Shown here: piece by piece, positions 7,653 to 16,178 of the stretch | Numbering within the stretch: position 1 is the stretch's first letter | Layout of the letters: every line of letters begins with the position of its first letter | Source of the DNA: an uncultured Bacillaceae bacterium | GTDB lineage: Bacteria > Bacillota > Bacilli > Bacillales > Cytobacillaceae | Direction: 5' to 3' | DNA: 28,261 nucleotides | NCBI GenBank assembly: GCA_937995745.1 | Contig: CALKIU010000192.1 | Location: 1 to 28,261, forward strand | Made by a program: the position numbers and the translations under genes | Notes under the pieces: generated by a model | The model's input: the letters and a program-made list of their open reading frames with translations, nothing else | Told to the model about the DNA's origin: nothing | The model's database searches: none

Positions 7653-8792
7653 TTAAACACCATAAATATGAACAAACGGCTCTTTCTCCCCCGCTTTCCG
7701 AACAATCAGCGCTTCTTGGCCCCCGACCGAAGAAATGGTAACCTCCACTGTTATATAATCCTCCCGAAAATGCTGCATCACCAATCCGGTCACATATTGG
7801 GTAAAGCCAATCGTTTCCGCTTTTCCGTAAAATTGAATGGTAATGTTAATGCTCAATTTATGCAGTTCGTCATCAACATAAAAGGCCGTGCCAACAACGC
7901 CGTTGAAGTTCGGGAAATATTTTTCCACGTCATCTTTAAAGTTCTGGAACGACGTCAGATCGTCGCGATGGTTGTCTTTCGCCTCGTCGGACGGAAAGAG
8001 AACATATTTTTCTTTCAATTCATTCCAGTCTCTCAGTTTGGAACTGCCTTTTCCGACAGTGGCATAGGCAAAAAAGTTGCCGGGTATAATCGAGGTGCGG
8101 CTCTGCTGCTTAAACAGGGCAATCACAATCGGCACCTCTTCCAGACCTTCAATTTGCCGCAGGCGCCCGACGACGACATTGGCGATCCTTTTTCCTTCTT
8201 GTTCCAGTGTTTTGTCATCGATTTTCACTTCTTGCAAAGGCCCGTATTGTTCGCTCCTGTAGTAATGGACGGAGTTTAATGCCAAACCGATGGCCACACC
8301 CGCCAGTTTGGCCGTGCCGTTTTTATCTTTGATCAAATAGTTGTGTTCCAAAATTTGCGCCAGGTAGCGCGGATTTTGCTGATTGCGCTCTTCCGCGCTG
8401 CCTTTGCCCGTATCGGCAGGATTCAATCCTTCACTGTCTTCCGATTCACGTCGCAGCCACTTTAAAATCGTATCCTTGTCCAAGTACTGGCCCTCTTGAA
8501 AAAGATACTTTTCCGGATCAAAATGTTTTTGCGCCACTCTCATCAATCCGACTTCAAATTCGTCGACATCATATCTCGTGTTTAATTGGTTGAGAGTCAA
8601 TCCCCTTGATGCCGATGGTTCGAATGGCAAAATCGTCCGGTAATATTGGTCGGATATTTGATACTTTGGGATAATGGCCGTCTTTTTCGATTCATCCTTC
8701 CCCTGGGTGATTTCTTCTTCTTTGGAAAAATTCGGTGCGCAGCCTGTCAGGAGAAGAACAAACGCAATCACAAGCGCTGCCAGTTTTTTCAT
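7653..8792 (-). CDS. camS: CamS family sex-pheromone-type lipoprotein (YerH homologue)
   Basis: This 379-residue exported lipoprotein has a signal peptide MKKLAALVIAFVLLLTGC. The lipobox LTGC puts the lipidated Cys at residue 18. The mature part is hydrophilic and matches the CamS family, named after the Enterococcus/Staphylococcus cAM373 pheromone precursor, in which the pheromone peptide derives from the signal sequence. In Bacillus (YerH) its role is unclear. The ATG (8790-8792) lies 3 nt after the ligA stop, and its ribosome binding site (AGAGGTG) lies inside the ligA end, so the two are translationally coupled. This ligA-camS pairing is conserved in Bacillaceae. Confidence 0.92.
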   Translation of the reverse strand: MKKLAALVIAFVLLLTGCAPNFSKEEEITQGKDESKKTAIIPKYQISDQYYRTILPFEPSASRGLTLNQLNTRYDVDEFEVGLMRVAQKHFDPEKYLFQEGQYLDKDTILKWLRRESEDSEGLNPADTGKGSAEERNQQNPRYLAQILEHNYLIKDKNGTAKLAGVAIGLALNSVHYYRSEQYGPLQEVKIDDKTLEQEGKRIANVVVGRLRQIEGLEEVPIVIALFKQQSRTSIIPGNFFAYATVGKGSSKLRDWNELKEKYVLFPSDEAKDNHRDDLTSFQNFKDDVEKYFPNFNGVVGTAFYVDDELHKLSINITIQFYGKAETIGFTQYVTGLVMQHFREDYITVEVTISSVGGQEALIVRKAGEKEPFVHIYGV

Positions 8793-8795
8793 TGG

Positions 8796-10811
8796 TTACA
8801 CCTCTGCCTTGTTAAGTTCTTCAAATAATCTCTCCTCGTCCCAAATTTCAATTCCCAATTCTTGGGCTTTTGTCAACTTGGAACCGGCTGCTTCTCCGGC
8901 AATGACGATGTCCGTTTTCTTGCTGACGCTGCCTGTCACCTTACCGCCGAGCAGCTCAATTTTTTCTTTCGCCTCTTTCCGCGACAATCTTTCCAGTTTG
9001 CCGGTCAGCACGACTGTTTTTCCGGCCAAAACGGAAACGGATTCTTCGGATGAAACAGGACGCGGACCGGTATATTCCATATTTACTCCGAGTTCTTTTA
9101 ATTCCCGGAGAAGTTCCCGCACTTCTTCCTGGGCAAAATAGGTGACAATGGACGATGCCATCTTGTCGCCGACTTCATCGATGGCCGTCAGTTCATCATA
9201 AGTGGCTTGAGCGAGCCGCTCCATGCTGCCGAAATGCATGGCCAGCGTTCTCGCCGCCTTCGCGCCGACATGGCGGATTCCGAGGCCGAACAGCAATTTT
9301 TCCATCGAGTTCGCTTTCGAAGCTTCAATGGCTGAAAGGAGGTTGCCGACCGATTTTTCTCCCATCCGTTCCAGCTGTAAAAGCTCTTCTCTCTTCAGTT
9401 TGTAAATGTCGGCCACATCTTCGACGAGCTTCGCCTCGAAGAGCTGGCCAATCACTTTTTCGCCCATGCCTTCGATGTTCATCGCATCCCGGGAGACGAA
9501 ATGGATCAGCCCTTCGCGGATTTGGGCCGGGCATTTCGGATTCATGCAGCGGAGCGCCACCTCCCCGTCGAGACGGACGAGATCGCCGCCGCACTCCGGG
9601 CAATGATCGGGCATGGTGAAGTCCCGTTCTTCCCCTGTTCGTCTGTCCTCGATCACCCGGACGACTTCTGGAATAATATCGCCGGCTTTTCGGATGACAA
9701 CCATGTCGCCGATTTTAATGTCCTTTTCCCTTATTAAATCCTCATTATGCAACGATGCCCGCTGCACCGTCGTCCCGGCAACGCGGACCGGTTCGAGGAT
9801 GGCCGTCGGCGTGACGACACCGGTTCGTCCGACGTTCAACTCAATATCAATCAGTTTTGTGACCACTTCTTCGGCCGGAAATTTGTAAGCGATCGCCCAG
9901 CGCGGATTTTTTGCCGTCGCCCCCAGCTTTCTTTGCTGTTCGTATGAATCGACTTTAATGACGATTCCGTCAATGTCATAGGACAGTTGGGGCCTTTTTT
10001 CCGTCCACAACTCGATGAACTCGAGCACTTCATCGATAGTGGTGCATTTTTTCCGTTCCGGGTTCGTTTTAAAACCGAGTTTGTCCAAATAGTCGAGCCC
10101 TTCGCTGTGGGAGTTCACCGGCAATTCATCCGGATTACCGATCGCATGGATAAAAATGTCCAAATTCCGTGATGCGGCAATGCGCGGATCCAATTGGCGG
10201 AGGGAACCGGCGGCCGCATTGCGCGGATTGGCGAACGGTTCCTCGCCCTTTTCCATCTTTTCTTTATTTAAGGCTTCGAACGATTTTTTCGGCATGAACG
10301 CTTCCCCGCGCACTTCGATGGAAACATCTTCGGTGAGGCGGAGGGGAATGGAGCGGATCGTTCTCAAATTGACCGTGATGTCCTCGCCGATTTCCCCGTC
10401 GCCGCGGGTCGCCCCTTGAACAAACACGCCCCCCTCATAACGGAGGGAAACGGCGAGCCCGTCGATCTTCAATTCGCAAACATAGGCGTAATCGTCGCCG
10501 ACGGCTTGTCTCACACGGCGGTCAAAATCGCGCAAGTCCTGTTCATTAAAAGCATTGGCCAAACTGAGCATCGGGGTGGAATGGCGCACTTTTTCAAAAA
10601 CATCCAACGGTTCGCCGCCGACGCGCTGGGTGGGCGAGTCGGGCGTGATGAGATCGGGAAATTGCTCCTCCAGCCGGATGAGTTCCTGCATGAGCCGATC
10701 GTACTCGGCATCCGGCACGGTCGGCTTGTCGAGGACATAATATTCATATCCGTAGCGGTGCAACAGTTTGCGCAGTTCTTTGATCTTTTGTTCGGCAGTT
10801 TTCCGGTCCAT
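8796..10811 (-). CDS. ligA: NAD-dependent DNA ligase
   Basis: Seals nicks in duplex DNA during replication and repair using NAD+. The order of domains is complete: Ia (HRYGYEYYVLD), the adenylation domain with the KxDG motif (ELKIDGLAVSLRYE, Lys115), the OB fold, a four-Cys zinc finger (CPECGGD...LRCMNPKCP), helix-hairpin-helix repeats and a C-terminal BRCT domain. I place the start at ATG 10809-10811 (671 residues), with AAGGTG 8 nt upstream; this matches the B. subtilis N-terminus MDKETAKQ. An upstream in-frame ATG at 10827 lacks a well-placed site. It lies 54 nt downstream of pcrA in the same operon. Confidence 0.97.
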   Translation of the reverse strand: MDRKTAEQKIKELRKLLHRYGYEYYVLDKPTVPDAEYDRLMQELIRLEEQFPDLITPDSPTQRVGGEPLDVFEKVRHSTPMLSLANAFNEQDLRDFDRRVRQAVGDDYAYVCELKIDGLAVSLRYEGGVFVQGATRGDGEIGEDITVNLRTIRSIPLRLTEDVSIEVRGEAFMPKKSFEALNKEKMEKGEEPFANPRNAAAGSLRQLDPRIAASRNLDIFIHAIGNPDELPVNSHSEGLDYLDKLGFKTNPERKKCTTIDEVLEFIELWTEKRPQLSYDIDGIVIKVDSYEQQRKLGATAKNPRWAIAYKFPAEEVVTKLIDIELNVGRTGVVTPTAILEPVRVAGTTVQRASLHNEDLIREKDIKIGDMVVIRKAGDIIPEVVRVIEDRRTGEERDFTMPDHCPECGGDLVRLDGEVALRCMNPKCPAQIREGLIHFVSRDAMNIEGMGEKVIGQLFEAKLVEDVADIYKLKREELLQLERMGEKSVGNLLSAIEASKANSMEKLLFGLGIRHVGAKAARTLAMHFGSMERLAQATYDELTAIDEVGDKMASSIVTYFAQEEVRELLRELKELGVNMEYTGPRPVSSEESVSVLAGKTVVLTGKLERLSRKEAKEKIELLGGKVTGSVSKKTDIVIAGEAAGSKLTKAQELGIEIWDEERLFEELNKAEV

Positions 10812-10865
10812 AGACTCCACACCTTCCATTGCTTTTGAATATGTCCGTTCCTTTTGCGTGCGAAT

Positions 10866-13145
10866 TTACACTTTCGTGATCGGGGCAAATTTGGCCAGCA
10901 GCCGTTTGATTCCGACCGGGCTCGGAAACGCGATGTCCAGCTCCATGCTTTCCCCTTCATTCCTGACAGCGACCACTGTGCCGATCCCCCATTTTTGATG
11001 CATCGCTTTATCGCCCGGTTTCCAGGATGTTGTGTCGGCGCCCGGATTCCCCGCCGGACGGATCACGGGGCCGCGCTTTTTCCGGGAAGAAAATCCGCTC
11101 GATTGCCGTCCGAAGGGACCGAATCCGGAACCTCCTCCGCGGGTAAACAACTCGCCAAACGGAAAGTCATCCGCTTCGTCCTCCCGATCCGCGGCCAAAG
11201 ACCCTTCCGGAATTTCCAGCAAATGATCGGGGATCTCGTTGATGAACCGGGAAGGAGGATTGGAGTTTCTTTGCCCGTATAAAATCCGCATATCGGCATT
11301 GGTCAGATACAATTCTTTTTCCGCCCTCGTTATGCCCACATAGGCGAGGCGGCGTTCTTCTTCCATTTCTTCTTGATCCATGAGCGAACGGCTATGGGGG
11401 AAGATGCCTTCTTCCAGCCCGATGATAAACACAACGGGAAACTCCAGCCCTTTCGCCGAATGCAAAGTCATTAAAAGAACGTGGCTTTTTTCCTCTTCCT
11501 CATCGACTTGATCGATGTCGGAAACGAGGGCAAGATCCGTCAAGAAAGCGAGCAGCGTCTTATCTTCGCTGTTTTCTTCAAAGTTTTGCGTAACCGACAA
11601 CAGTTCCTCCAAGTTTTCGAGTCGGCTTTGCGCTTCGATCGTTTTTTCCGCTTCGAGCATCTCTTTGTAGCCGGATTGTTCGATCACTTGTTCCACAAGT
11701 TCGGTTACGGACAAATATTCCTGCATCTTCCGGAAATTCGTGATCAGTTCGCGGAAAGATAAGGCCGCTTTGGCGATGCGCGGGCCCAAACCGGCCGCTT
11801 CCGGATATTCAAGCGCTTCAAACATCGACATGTCATTCGCCTCGGCAAATGCGGCGATTTTTTCAAGGGAAGACGCGCCGATTCCCCGCCGCGGCACATT
11901 GATGACCCTCTGCAGGCTGAGGTTGTCTGCAGGGTTGACGATAAGTTTCAAATAGGCAAGGATATCTTTAATTTCTTTCCGCTCGTAGAACTTTGTCCCG
12001 CCGACGATGGTATACGGAATGTTCGCCTTCAGCAGCACTTCCTCCACCGCCCGAGACTGGGCATTCGTCCGGTACAAAACGGCGAAATCGGCATATTTGC
12101 GCTTGCCGCTTTCCACTTGTTCCTTGATGATTTTTGCCACAAAACGGGCCTCGTCTTCTTCGGAAAAAGCCCGGTAATAAGTGATTTTCTTGCCCTCTTC
12201 ATTTTCCGTCCACAGCTTTTTCGGCTTCCGTCTGACGTTGTTTTTGATGACTTCGTTCGCCGCTTCCAAAATCCTTTTTGTGGAACGGTAATTTTGCTCC
12301 AGCAAAATCACTTTCGCTTCCGGATAATCCTTTTCAAAAGAAAGAATATTGCCAATATCCGCCCCGCGCCACCGGTAAATAGACTGATCCGAATCGCCGA
12401 CAACGCACAAATTTTTGAACCGGTCAGCCAGCATCTTGATTAAAACGTATTGGGCGTGGTTCGTGTCCTGATACTCGTCCACATGGATGTATTGGAATTT
12501 GCGCTGGTAATATTCAAGCACTTCCGGCACGCGCTTGAACAGGCGGATCGTCATCATGATCAGATCGTCAAAATCGAGGGCGTCATTTCGGCGGAGGTAT
12601 TTTTGGTAGGCTGCATACACATCGCTGACCACTTGTTCATAATAATCTCCCGCCGTATCCGCAAATTCTTCCGGCGTTACCAGTTCGTTTTTCGCGCTGC
12701 TGATCGTGCCCAAAATGGAGCGCGGTTCAAATCTTTTCGAATCGATGTTGAGCTCTTTCATTACGTCTTTGATGGCGGAAAGCTGGTCCGTTGTGTCGAG
12801 GATGGTAAAATTGCGGCTGTATCCGAGGCGGTCGATGTCCCTGCGCAAAATGCGCACGCCGAGGGAGTGGAACGTGGAAATCCACACTTCATCAGCCGCT
12901 CCGCCCATGAGCCGCTCCACCCGTTCTTTCATCTCCCGGGCCGCCTTGTTCGTAAACGTAATGGCCAAAATGTTGTACGGATTAACCATTTTTTCCACCA
13001 TCAAATAAGCGATGCGGTGGGTCAACACCCTCGTTTTTCCGCTTCCGGCCCCGGCCATCAAAAGGAGCGGGCCTTCCGTCGTTTTTACCGCCCGCTGCTG
13101 TTCCGGGTTCAGTCCTCTTAATAATCTATCTGTTAAAAACTGCAT
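10866..13145 (-). CDS. pcrA: ATP-dependent DNA helicase PcrA (UvrD family)
   Basis: This essential 3'-5' SF1A helicase acts in repair, rolling-circle plasmid replication and removal of RecA from DNA. The 759-residue protein shows the Q-motif (GLNPEQQRAV), Walker A AGAGSGKT (31-38), Walker B DEYQDTN (about residue 222), QNYRST, and the C-terminal motifs LMTLHSAKGLEFP and VGITRAE. The final 60 residues form the Tudor-like RNA-polymerase-binding domain (WKPGDKAMHQKWGIGTVV...FAPI). The linker before it is Gly/Ser/Arg-rich and slightly longer than in B. subtilis. The start ATG 13143-13145 has GGTGGTG upstream. Confidence 0.97.
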   Translation of the reverse strand: MQFLTDRLLRGLNPEQQRAVKTTEGPLLLMAGAGSGKTRVLTHRIAYLMVEKMVNPYNILAITFTNKAAREMKERVERLMGGAADEVWISTFHSLGVRILRRDIDRLGYSRNFTILDTTDQLSAIKDVMKELNIDSKRFEPRSILGTISSAKNELVTPEEFADTAGDYYEQVVSDVYAAYQKYLRRNDALDFDDLIMMTIRLFKRVPEVLEYYQRKFQYIHVDEYQDTNHAQYVLIKMLADRFKNLCVVGDSDQSIYRWRGADIGNILSFEKDYPEAKVILLEQNYRSTKRILEAANEVIKNNVRRKPKKLWTENEEGKKITYYRAFSEEDEARFVAKIIKEQVESGKRKYADFAVLYRTNAQSRAVEEVLLKANIPYTIVGGTKFYERKEIKDILAYLKLIVNPADNLSLQRVINVPRRGIGASSLEKIAAFAEANDMSMFEALEYPEAAGLGPRIAKAALSFRELITNFRKMQEYLSVTELVEQVIEQSGYKEMLEAEKTIEAQSRLENLEELLSVTQNFEENSEDKTLLAFLTDLALVSDIDQVDEEEEKSHVLLMTLHSAKGLEFPVVFIIGLEEGIFPHSRSLMDQEEMEEERRLAYVGITRAEKELYLTNADMRILYGQRNSNPPSRFINEIPDHLLEIPEGSLAADREDEADDFPFGELFTRGGGSGFGPFGRQSSGFSSRKKRGPVIRPAGNPGADTTSWKPGDKAMHQKWGIGTVVAVRNEGESMELDIAFPSPVGIKRLLAKFAPITKV

Positions 13146-13199
13146 TGATTACACCACCGTTATATACGTATGTTTTGCTTGGATGCTGCATCCGGATTC

Positions 13200-13889
13200 T
13201 TACCGGGAGGATTTGATGTCAACCGTTCTCAACGCTTCTTCAAAATCCTCGTAAATGGCATTGCCGACAATGATCGTATCCGCCACGGCGGCCATTTCTT
13301 CAGCCTGCTTCAGGGTACGGATGCCGCCACCGTAAAAAAGCCTCGTTTTGTTCAGCACGTCTTTTGCTGCGGCAGCCATTTCCGGACCGCCGTACTTTCC
13401 GCTGTATTCCAAATAAAAAACAGGCAGATGAAACATATTTTCGGCCAATTCCGCATAAGCCCGGACATCTTCCCGGGAAAGAGAAGCGTCAGCCCGTGTG
13501 ATTTTCGCCGCTTTGCTGTCTTCATTCAAGATGCAATATCCCAGCATCACGATTTCGTCCCAATTCAAAAATTGCCCGTACTCTTTGACCGCCTCACGAT
13601 GGAGGCCGACAATCCACTTGGCATCCGGGCTGTTCAATACGGTCGGAATGAAATATAAATCAAATCCGGGCGTGATCATCTCCAGATTGGAAATCTCCAA
13701 CACACACGGAACCGCATAACGGCGCACCCTGGACAAAAGATGGAGAACATTGTCCAAAGTCACATCGTCCGTTCCGCCGATGATCACCGCATCCGTTCCG
13801 GACTCGCACACTTTTTCCAATTGTTCATCGGATATTTCTTTGCTCGGATCCAATTTAAAGGCGTGGCGCCATTCGCGAATATCGTACAC
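13200..13889 (-). CDS. pcrB: Heptaprenylglyceryl phosphate synthase
   Basis: PcrB is a TIM-barrel prenyltransferase that joins heptaprenyl diphosphate to sn-glycerol-1-phosphate, giving archaea-like ether lipids in Bacillales. The sequence shows FKLDP, SGTDAVIIGGTD, YFIPTVLNS, FYLEYSG.YGGP and the phosphate-binding LFYGGGI and VGNAIYEDF segments. I choose a GTG start at 13887-13889 (229 residues). GGAGG lies 8 nt upstream, and the product then begins VYDIREWRHAFKLD, aligning with B. subtilis MYDVTEWKHVFKLD. In-frame ATGs at 13893 and 13902 are too close to that site or lack one. It heads the pcrB-pcrA-ligA-camS operon. Confidence 0.94.
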   Translation of the reverse strand: MYDIREWRHAFKLDPSKEISDEQLEKVCESGTDAVIIGGTDDVTLDNVLHLLSRVRRYAVPCVLEISNLEMITPGFDLYFIPTVLNSPDAKWIVGLHREAVKEYGQFLNWDEIVMLGYCILNEDSKAAKITRADASLSREDVRAYAELAENMFHLPVFYLEYSGKYGGPEMAAAAKDVLNKTRLFYGGGIRTLKQAEEMAAVADTIIVGNAIYEDFEEALRTVDIKSSR

Positions 13890-13915
13890 GCTCATTTCCT
13901 CCATTCAATTCGTCC

Positions 13916-13952
13916 ATTATATCATTATAGCATTACTTCCATGTCTTCAAAA
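13916..13952 (-). promoter_or_regulatory. Promoter of pcrB-pcrA-ligA-camS
   Basis: Two perfect TATAAT boxes lie 8 bp apart on the minus strand (13924-13929 and 13916-13921). A TTTTGA -35 candidate (13947-13952) is 17 bp upstream of the first. They sit 20-60 nt before the pcrB start. The -35 is a weak match. Confidence 0.5.
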
Positions 13953-14146
13953 CGGAAACAGCGGAGGCGGACCGCTATTTTTCTTGAGGGTTCAAACATG
14001 CGGATCGCCTCCTGAATCTAGCCGGCGGCTGCCGGTTTCGGGCCATTCCGCAATTCTCCGGGGGCGGTGACTCCGACAACGGCCAGCGGTTCTGTTTGAT
14101 GGAAAAACGGGCCAGTTGGCCGCCGTTTTTCTCGAAACATAAAAAA
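13953..14146. other. Gene-free interval between pcrB promoter and yerC terminator
   Basis: GC-rich sequence without a supportable gene. It contains several short dyads, such as AACGGGCCA/TGGCCGCCGTT at 14106-14126, with a plus-strand T-run after it. No plus-strand gene would need that as a terminator. Confidence 0.5.
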
Positions 14147-14174
14147 CTGAAGGGATACCTCATGATCCCTTCAG
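14147..14174 (-). terminator. Rho-independent terminator of yerC
   Basis: The minus strand has a perfect 10-bp stem CTGAAGGGAT/ATCCCTTCAG (14165-14174/14147-14156), an 8-nt loop, and TTTTTT immediately after. It is about 170 nt past the yerC stop. The intervening 14175-14341 shows no gene. Confidence 0.9.
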
Positions 14175-14341
14175 TCGCCTTTCAACACAAATCCGATTTC
14201 CGGCATGACATCCTGATTTGGGCACCAACGGACGGAGTTTATATGAAAACGTTTCCGCAAGAGAACGGCACATATTGCAAAGCGGCGTGGCGGCCCATCC
14301 TGCCGCCAATGTATTCAACCGGGACAATACCCGGCGCAAAA

Positions 14342-14683
14342 TCAGTTTTGATCTTCATCCTGTTTTTCGTTTTGTTGCTGCGCCCTTTCTTCTTGCTCTT
14401 TGATCCGGTCGAGCGCCATCGCATAAGCATCATTGCCGTAATTCAAGCTGCGCTTCACGCGGGAGATGGTTGCCGTGCTTGCTCCCGTTTCAGCCTCAAT
14501 TTTGCTGTACGTATTGCCTTCGCGCAGCATTCTGGCCACTTCCAAACGCTGGGCAAGTGCCTGAATTTCATTCACCGTGCATAAATCCGCAAAAAAACGG
14601 TAACATTCTTCAAGATCTCTCAATGATAAGATCGCTTTAAACAATTGATCGGTCTCTCTGCCTCGTATTTTCTCGATTGGCAT
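14342..14683 (-). CDS. yerC: YerC family TrpR-like DNA-binding protein
   Basis: This small regulator has the TrpR-type helix-turn-helix fold. The conserved core LRDLEECYRFFADLCTVNE..ALAQRLEVARML and the recognition segment YSKIEAETGASTATISRVKR are intact, and a Gln/Glu-rich tail follows. Its target is not known from sequence. I choose ATG 14681-14683 (113 residues, MPIEKIRGRE) because it aligns with the B. subtilis YerC start MQIDKLRGRE. GGGAG lies about 12 nt upstream, a little far. The ATG at 14708 has no ribosome binding site. It is downstream of yerB (89-bp gap) and ends at a strong terminator. Confidence 0.92.
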   Translation of the reverse strand: MPIEKIRGRETDQLFKAILSLRDLEECYRFFADLCTVNEIQALAQRLEVARMLREGNTYSKIEAETGASTATISRVKRSLNYGNDAYAMALDRIKEQEERAQQQNEKQDEDQN

Positions 14684-14772
14684 TTGTCTCTGATTCTCCC
14701 TTTCCATCATGCTATATGTTTATGTGAAAAGATTCGGAAGGTTTTTTGCGGTTTCATCGGACGGAGCGGCAA

Positions 14773-15825
14773 TTATCCATCCTGTCCGGACGGCTTTAAA
14801 TCTAATGTGACCGCCCCCTCCAGTCCGGGACTTTTCGGAATGACACAAATCCATGTTTTTCCGGGAACCAACCCGGCAATTTCCCCGTTTTCAAAGGGCA
14901 AAATTCTTCCGTCTATATTGCGCCACTCCAGTTTTCTCCACAGGCCGTTTTGCAGCAAATAAGCCGGTCCTCCCGAAGTCAGGTTGATTTCCCGCCTGCC
15001 CGCTTGATCGAGAACCCGGTGGCTCGCTTCAATGATCAAAACATTGTCCAAAAGCACCGGTTCGCCTGTCTCCAAATCGGCTGTGACCGTATTTCCGACA
15101 TATCTTTTATACTTGCCGAGCTCCTCGTCAAACTTGAAAGAAGCATGAAATGACGGGTTTTTGGAAAAGGCGACCGTTGCCCGGGCGGCCTCTGTCCCGG
15201 TAAGGTTGTCAATTTCATCTGAGGACAGAAACTTCAGCGGCGAAGGAGGTGTATTCATTGCATAATGAAGCCTTTCCGCACCTTTGTAAATGTTCTCAAA
15301 GGATATATAAGAATTATGCGGCGCCCTCCTTGCGGAAGATCTTTTAAACAACGTGCCGTCATACTGCATCCCGTTTATGTGGTTAATGTAACCCGAATCC
15401 AGCATCCGCTTGGCTTGCGGACTGTAACCGTGCGCGATAAAAAGGGCTCCGTAACCTTTGGCCAGTTCAATATGATAGTGCCGGGCGCTTCTGACCGGGC
15501 CGACCACTCCCTCCTGTTCGCTTTGATAAATGGCCAGAAATCTTGTTACTTCCCCTTCAGCCAACAATTCGTAAATAATGTCTGCCTTGTGCAATCCTGA
15601 TTGCGGACGCGCCTGCGGATGGTTGTTTATCACGACAGCTACCGCCCGTGCCTGCGGTTCAATCACCGTACCTTCACCTGTCAGAGGATAGCTGTATGGA
15701 AACTCACCTTTGGCTTCACCGACGATTTGCCTTTCTTTGTGCTCCTTGACCGCATCTTGTCCGCCTCCGCATCCGGCGAGAAGGAGAAGGACGGAAAGTG
15801 CGGCAAACATCCATTTTTTCAGCAT
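14773..15825 (-). CDS. yerB: YerB family DUF3048 lipoprotein
   Basis: This 350-residue exported lipoprotein of unknown biochemical role has the signal peptide MLKKWMFAALSVLLLLAGC with lipobox LAGC, followed by a GG.. linker. It then shows the DUF3048 N-terminal domain, with VVINNHPQARPQSGL, DIIYELLAEGEVTRFLAI and VGPVRSARHYHIELA, and a C-terminal DUF3048 domain around NLTSGGPAYLLQNG and PFENG. The start ATG 15823-15825 has GGGGTG upstream. The yerA-yerB-yerC order is the same as in B. subtilis. It lies about 350 bp downstream of yerA, so it may have its own promoter. Confidence 0.92.
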   Translation of the reverse strand: MLKKWMFAALSVLLLLAGCGGGQDAVKEHKERQIVGEAKGEFPYSYPLTGEGTVIEPQARAVAVVINNHPQARPQSGLHKADIIYELLAEGEVTRFLAIYQSEQEGVVGPVRSARHYHIELAKGYGALFIAHGYSPQAKRMLDSGYINHINGMQYDGTLFKRSSARRAPHNSYISFENIYKGAERLHYAMNTPPSPLKFLSSDEIDNLTGTEAARATVAFSKNPSFHASFKFDEELGKYKRYVGNTVTADLETGEPVLLDNVLIIEASHRVLDQAGRREINLTSGGPAYLLQNGLWRKLEWRNIDGRILPFENGEIAGLVPGKTWICVIPKSPGLEGAVTLDLKPSGQDG

Positions 15826-16178
15826 CGCACACCCCTATCTTCATTCAAGAATTGAGGCGCTTCTGTCCGCTTTTTAGAAAATAAAGACAGACTGTTCATT
15901 ATTTATTTCCGCATGAGCAAAATTCGACACTAATTCCGGCCGCCGGAAATGTTCCGGCCCCGCCCGCTTGGTTTGGCACTTTAAACTGCCTGTGCTGCCT
16001 TGCTTCCCGCTCTTCCGGCAACGATTGGTCTTAAATTCGGGGAGGAAGCCTTTGTGCGGAAGAGCGGAAGGAGCCGGCAGCAGCTGCCGATGACCATCCA
16101 CATATGTCTTTAGGCCTTTGTCCAAACACCCGCATGTTGAACAAGGCCGTTCGCAAGACATGATTTCACTATTATATT
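15826..16178. other. yerA-yerB intergenic region with competing hairpin arms
   Basis: No gene is supported in these 353 bases. The segments TTCCGGC (15934-15940), GCCGGAA (15942-15948) and TTCCGGC (15952-15958) can form two mutually exclusive stems. A looser inverted repeat of CTTCC.GCTCTTCC.GCA lies at about 16003-16070. There is no T-tract, so neither looks like a standard terminator. Confidence 0.45.

Noticed and set aside
14239..14433. 64-codon minus-strand frame overlapping the yerC end
   Set aside because: Out-of-frame shadow of yerC without its own ribosome binding site.
15874..16161. 95-codon minus-strand frame with several Cys after yerA
   Set aside because: No ribosome binding site before its ATG, composition unlike its neighbours, and it ends in an AT-rich stretch without family resemblance.
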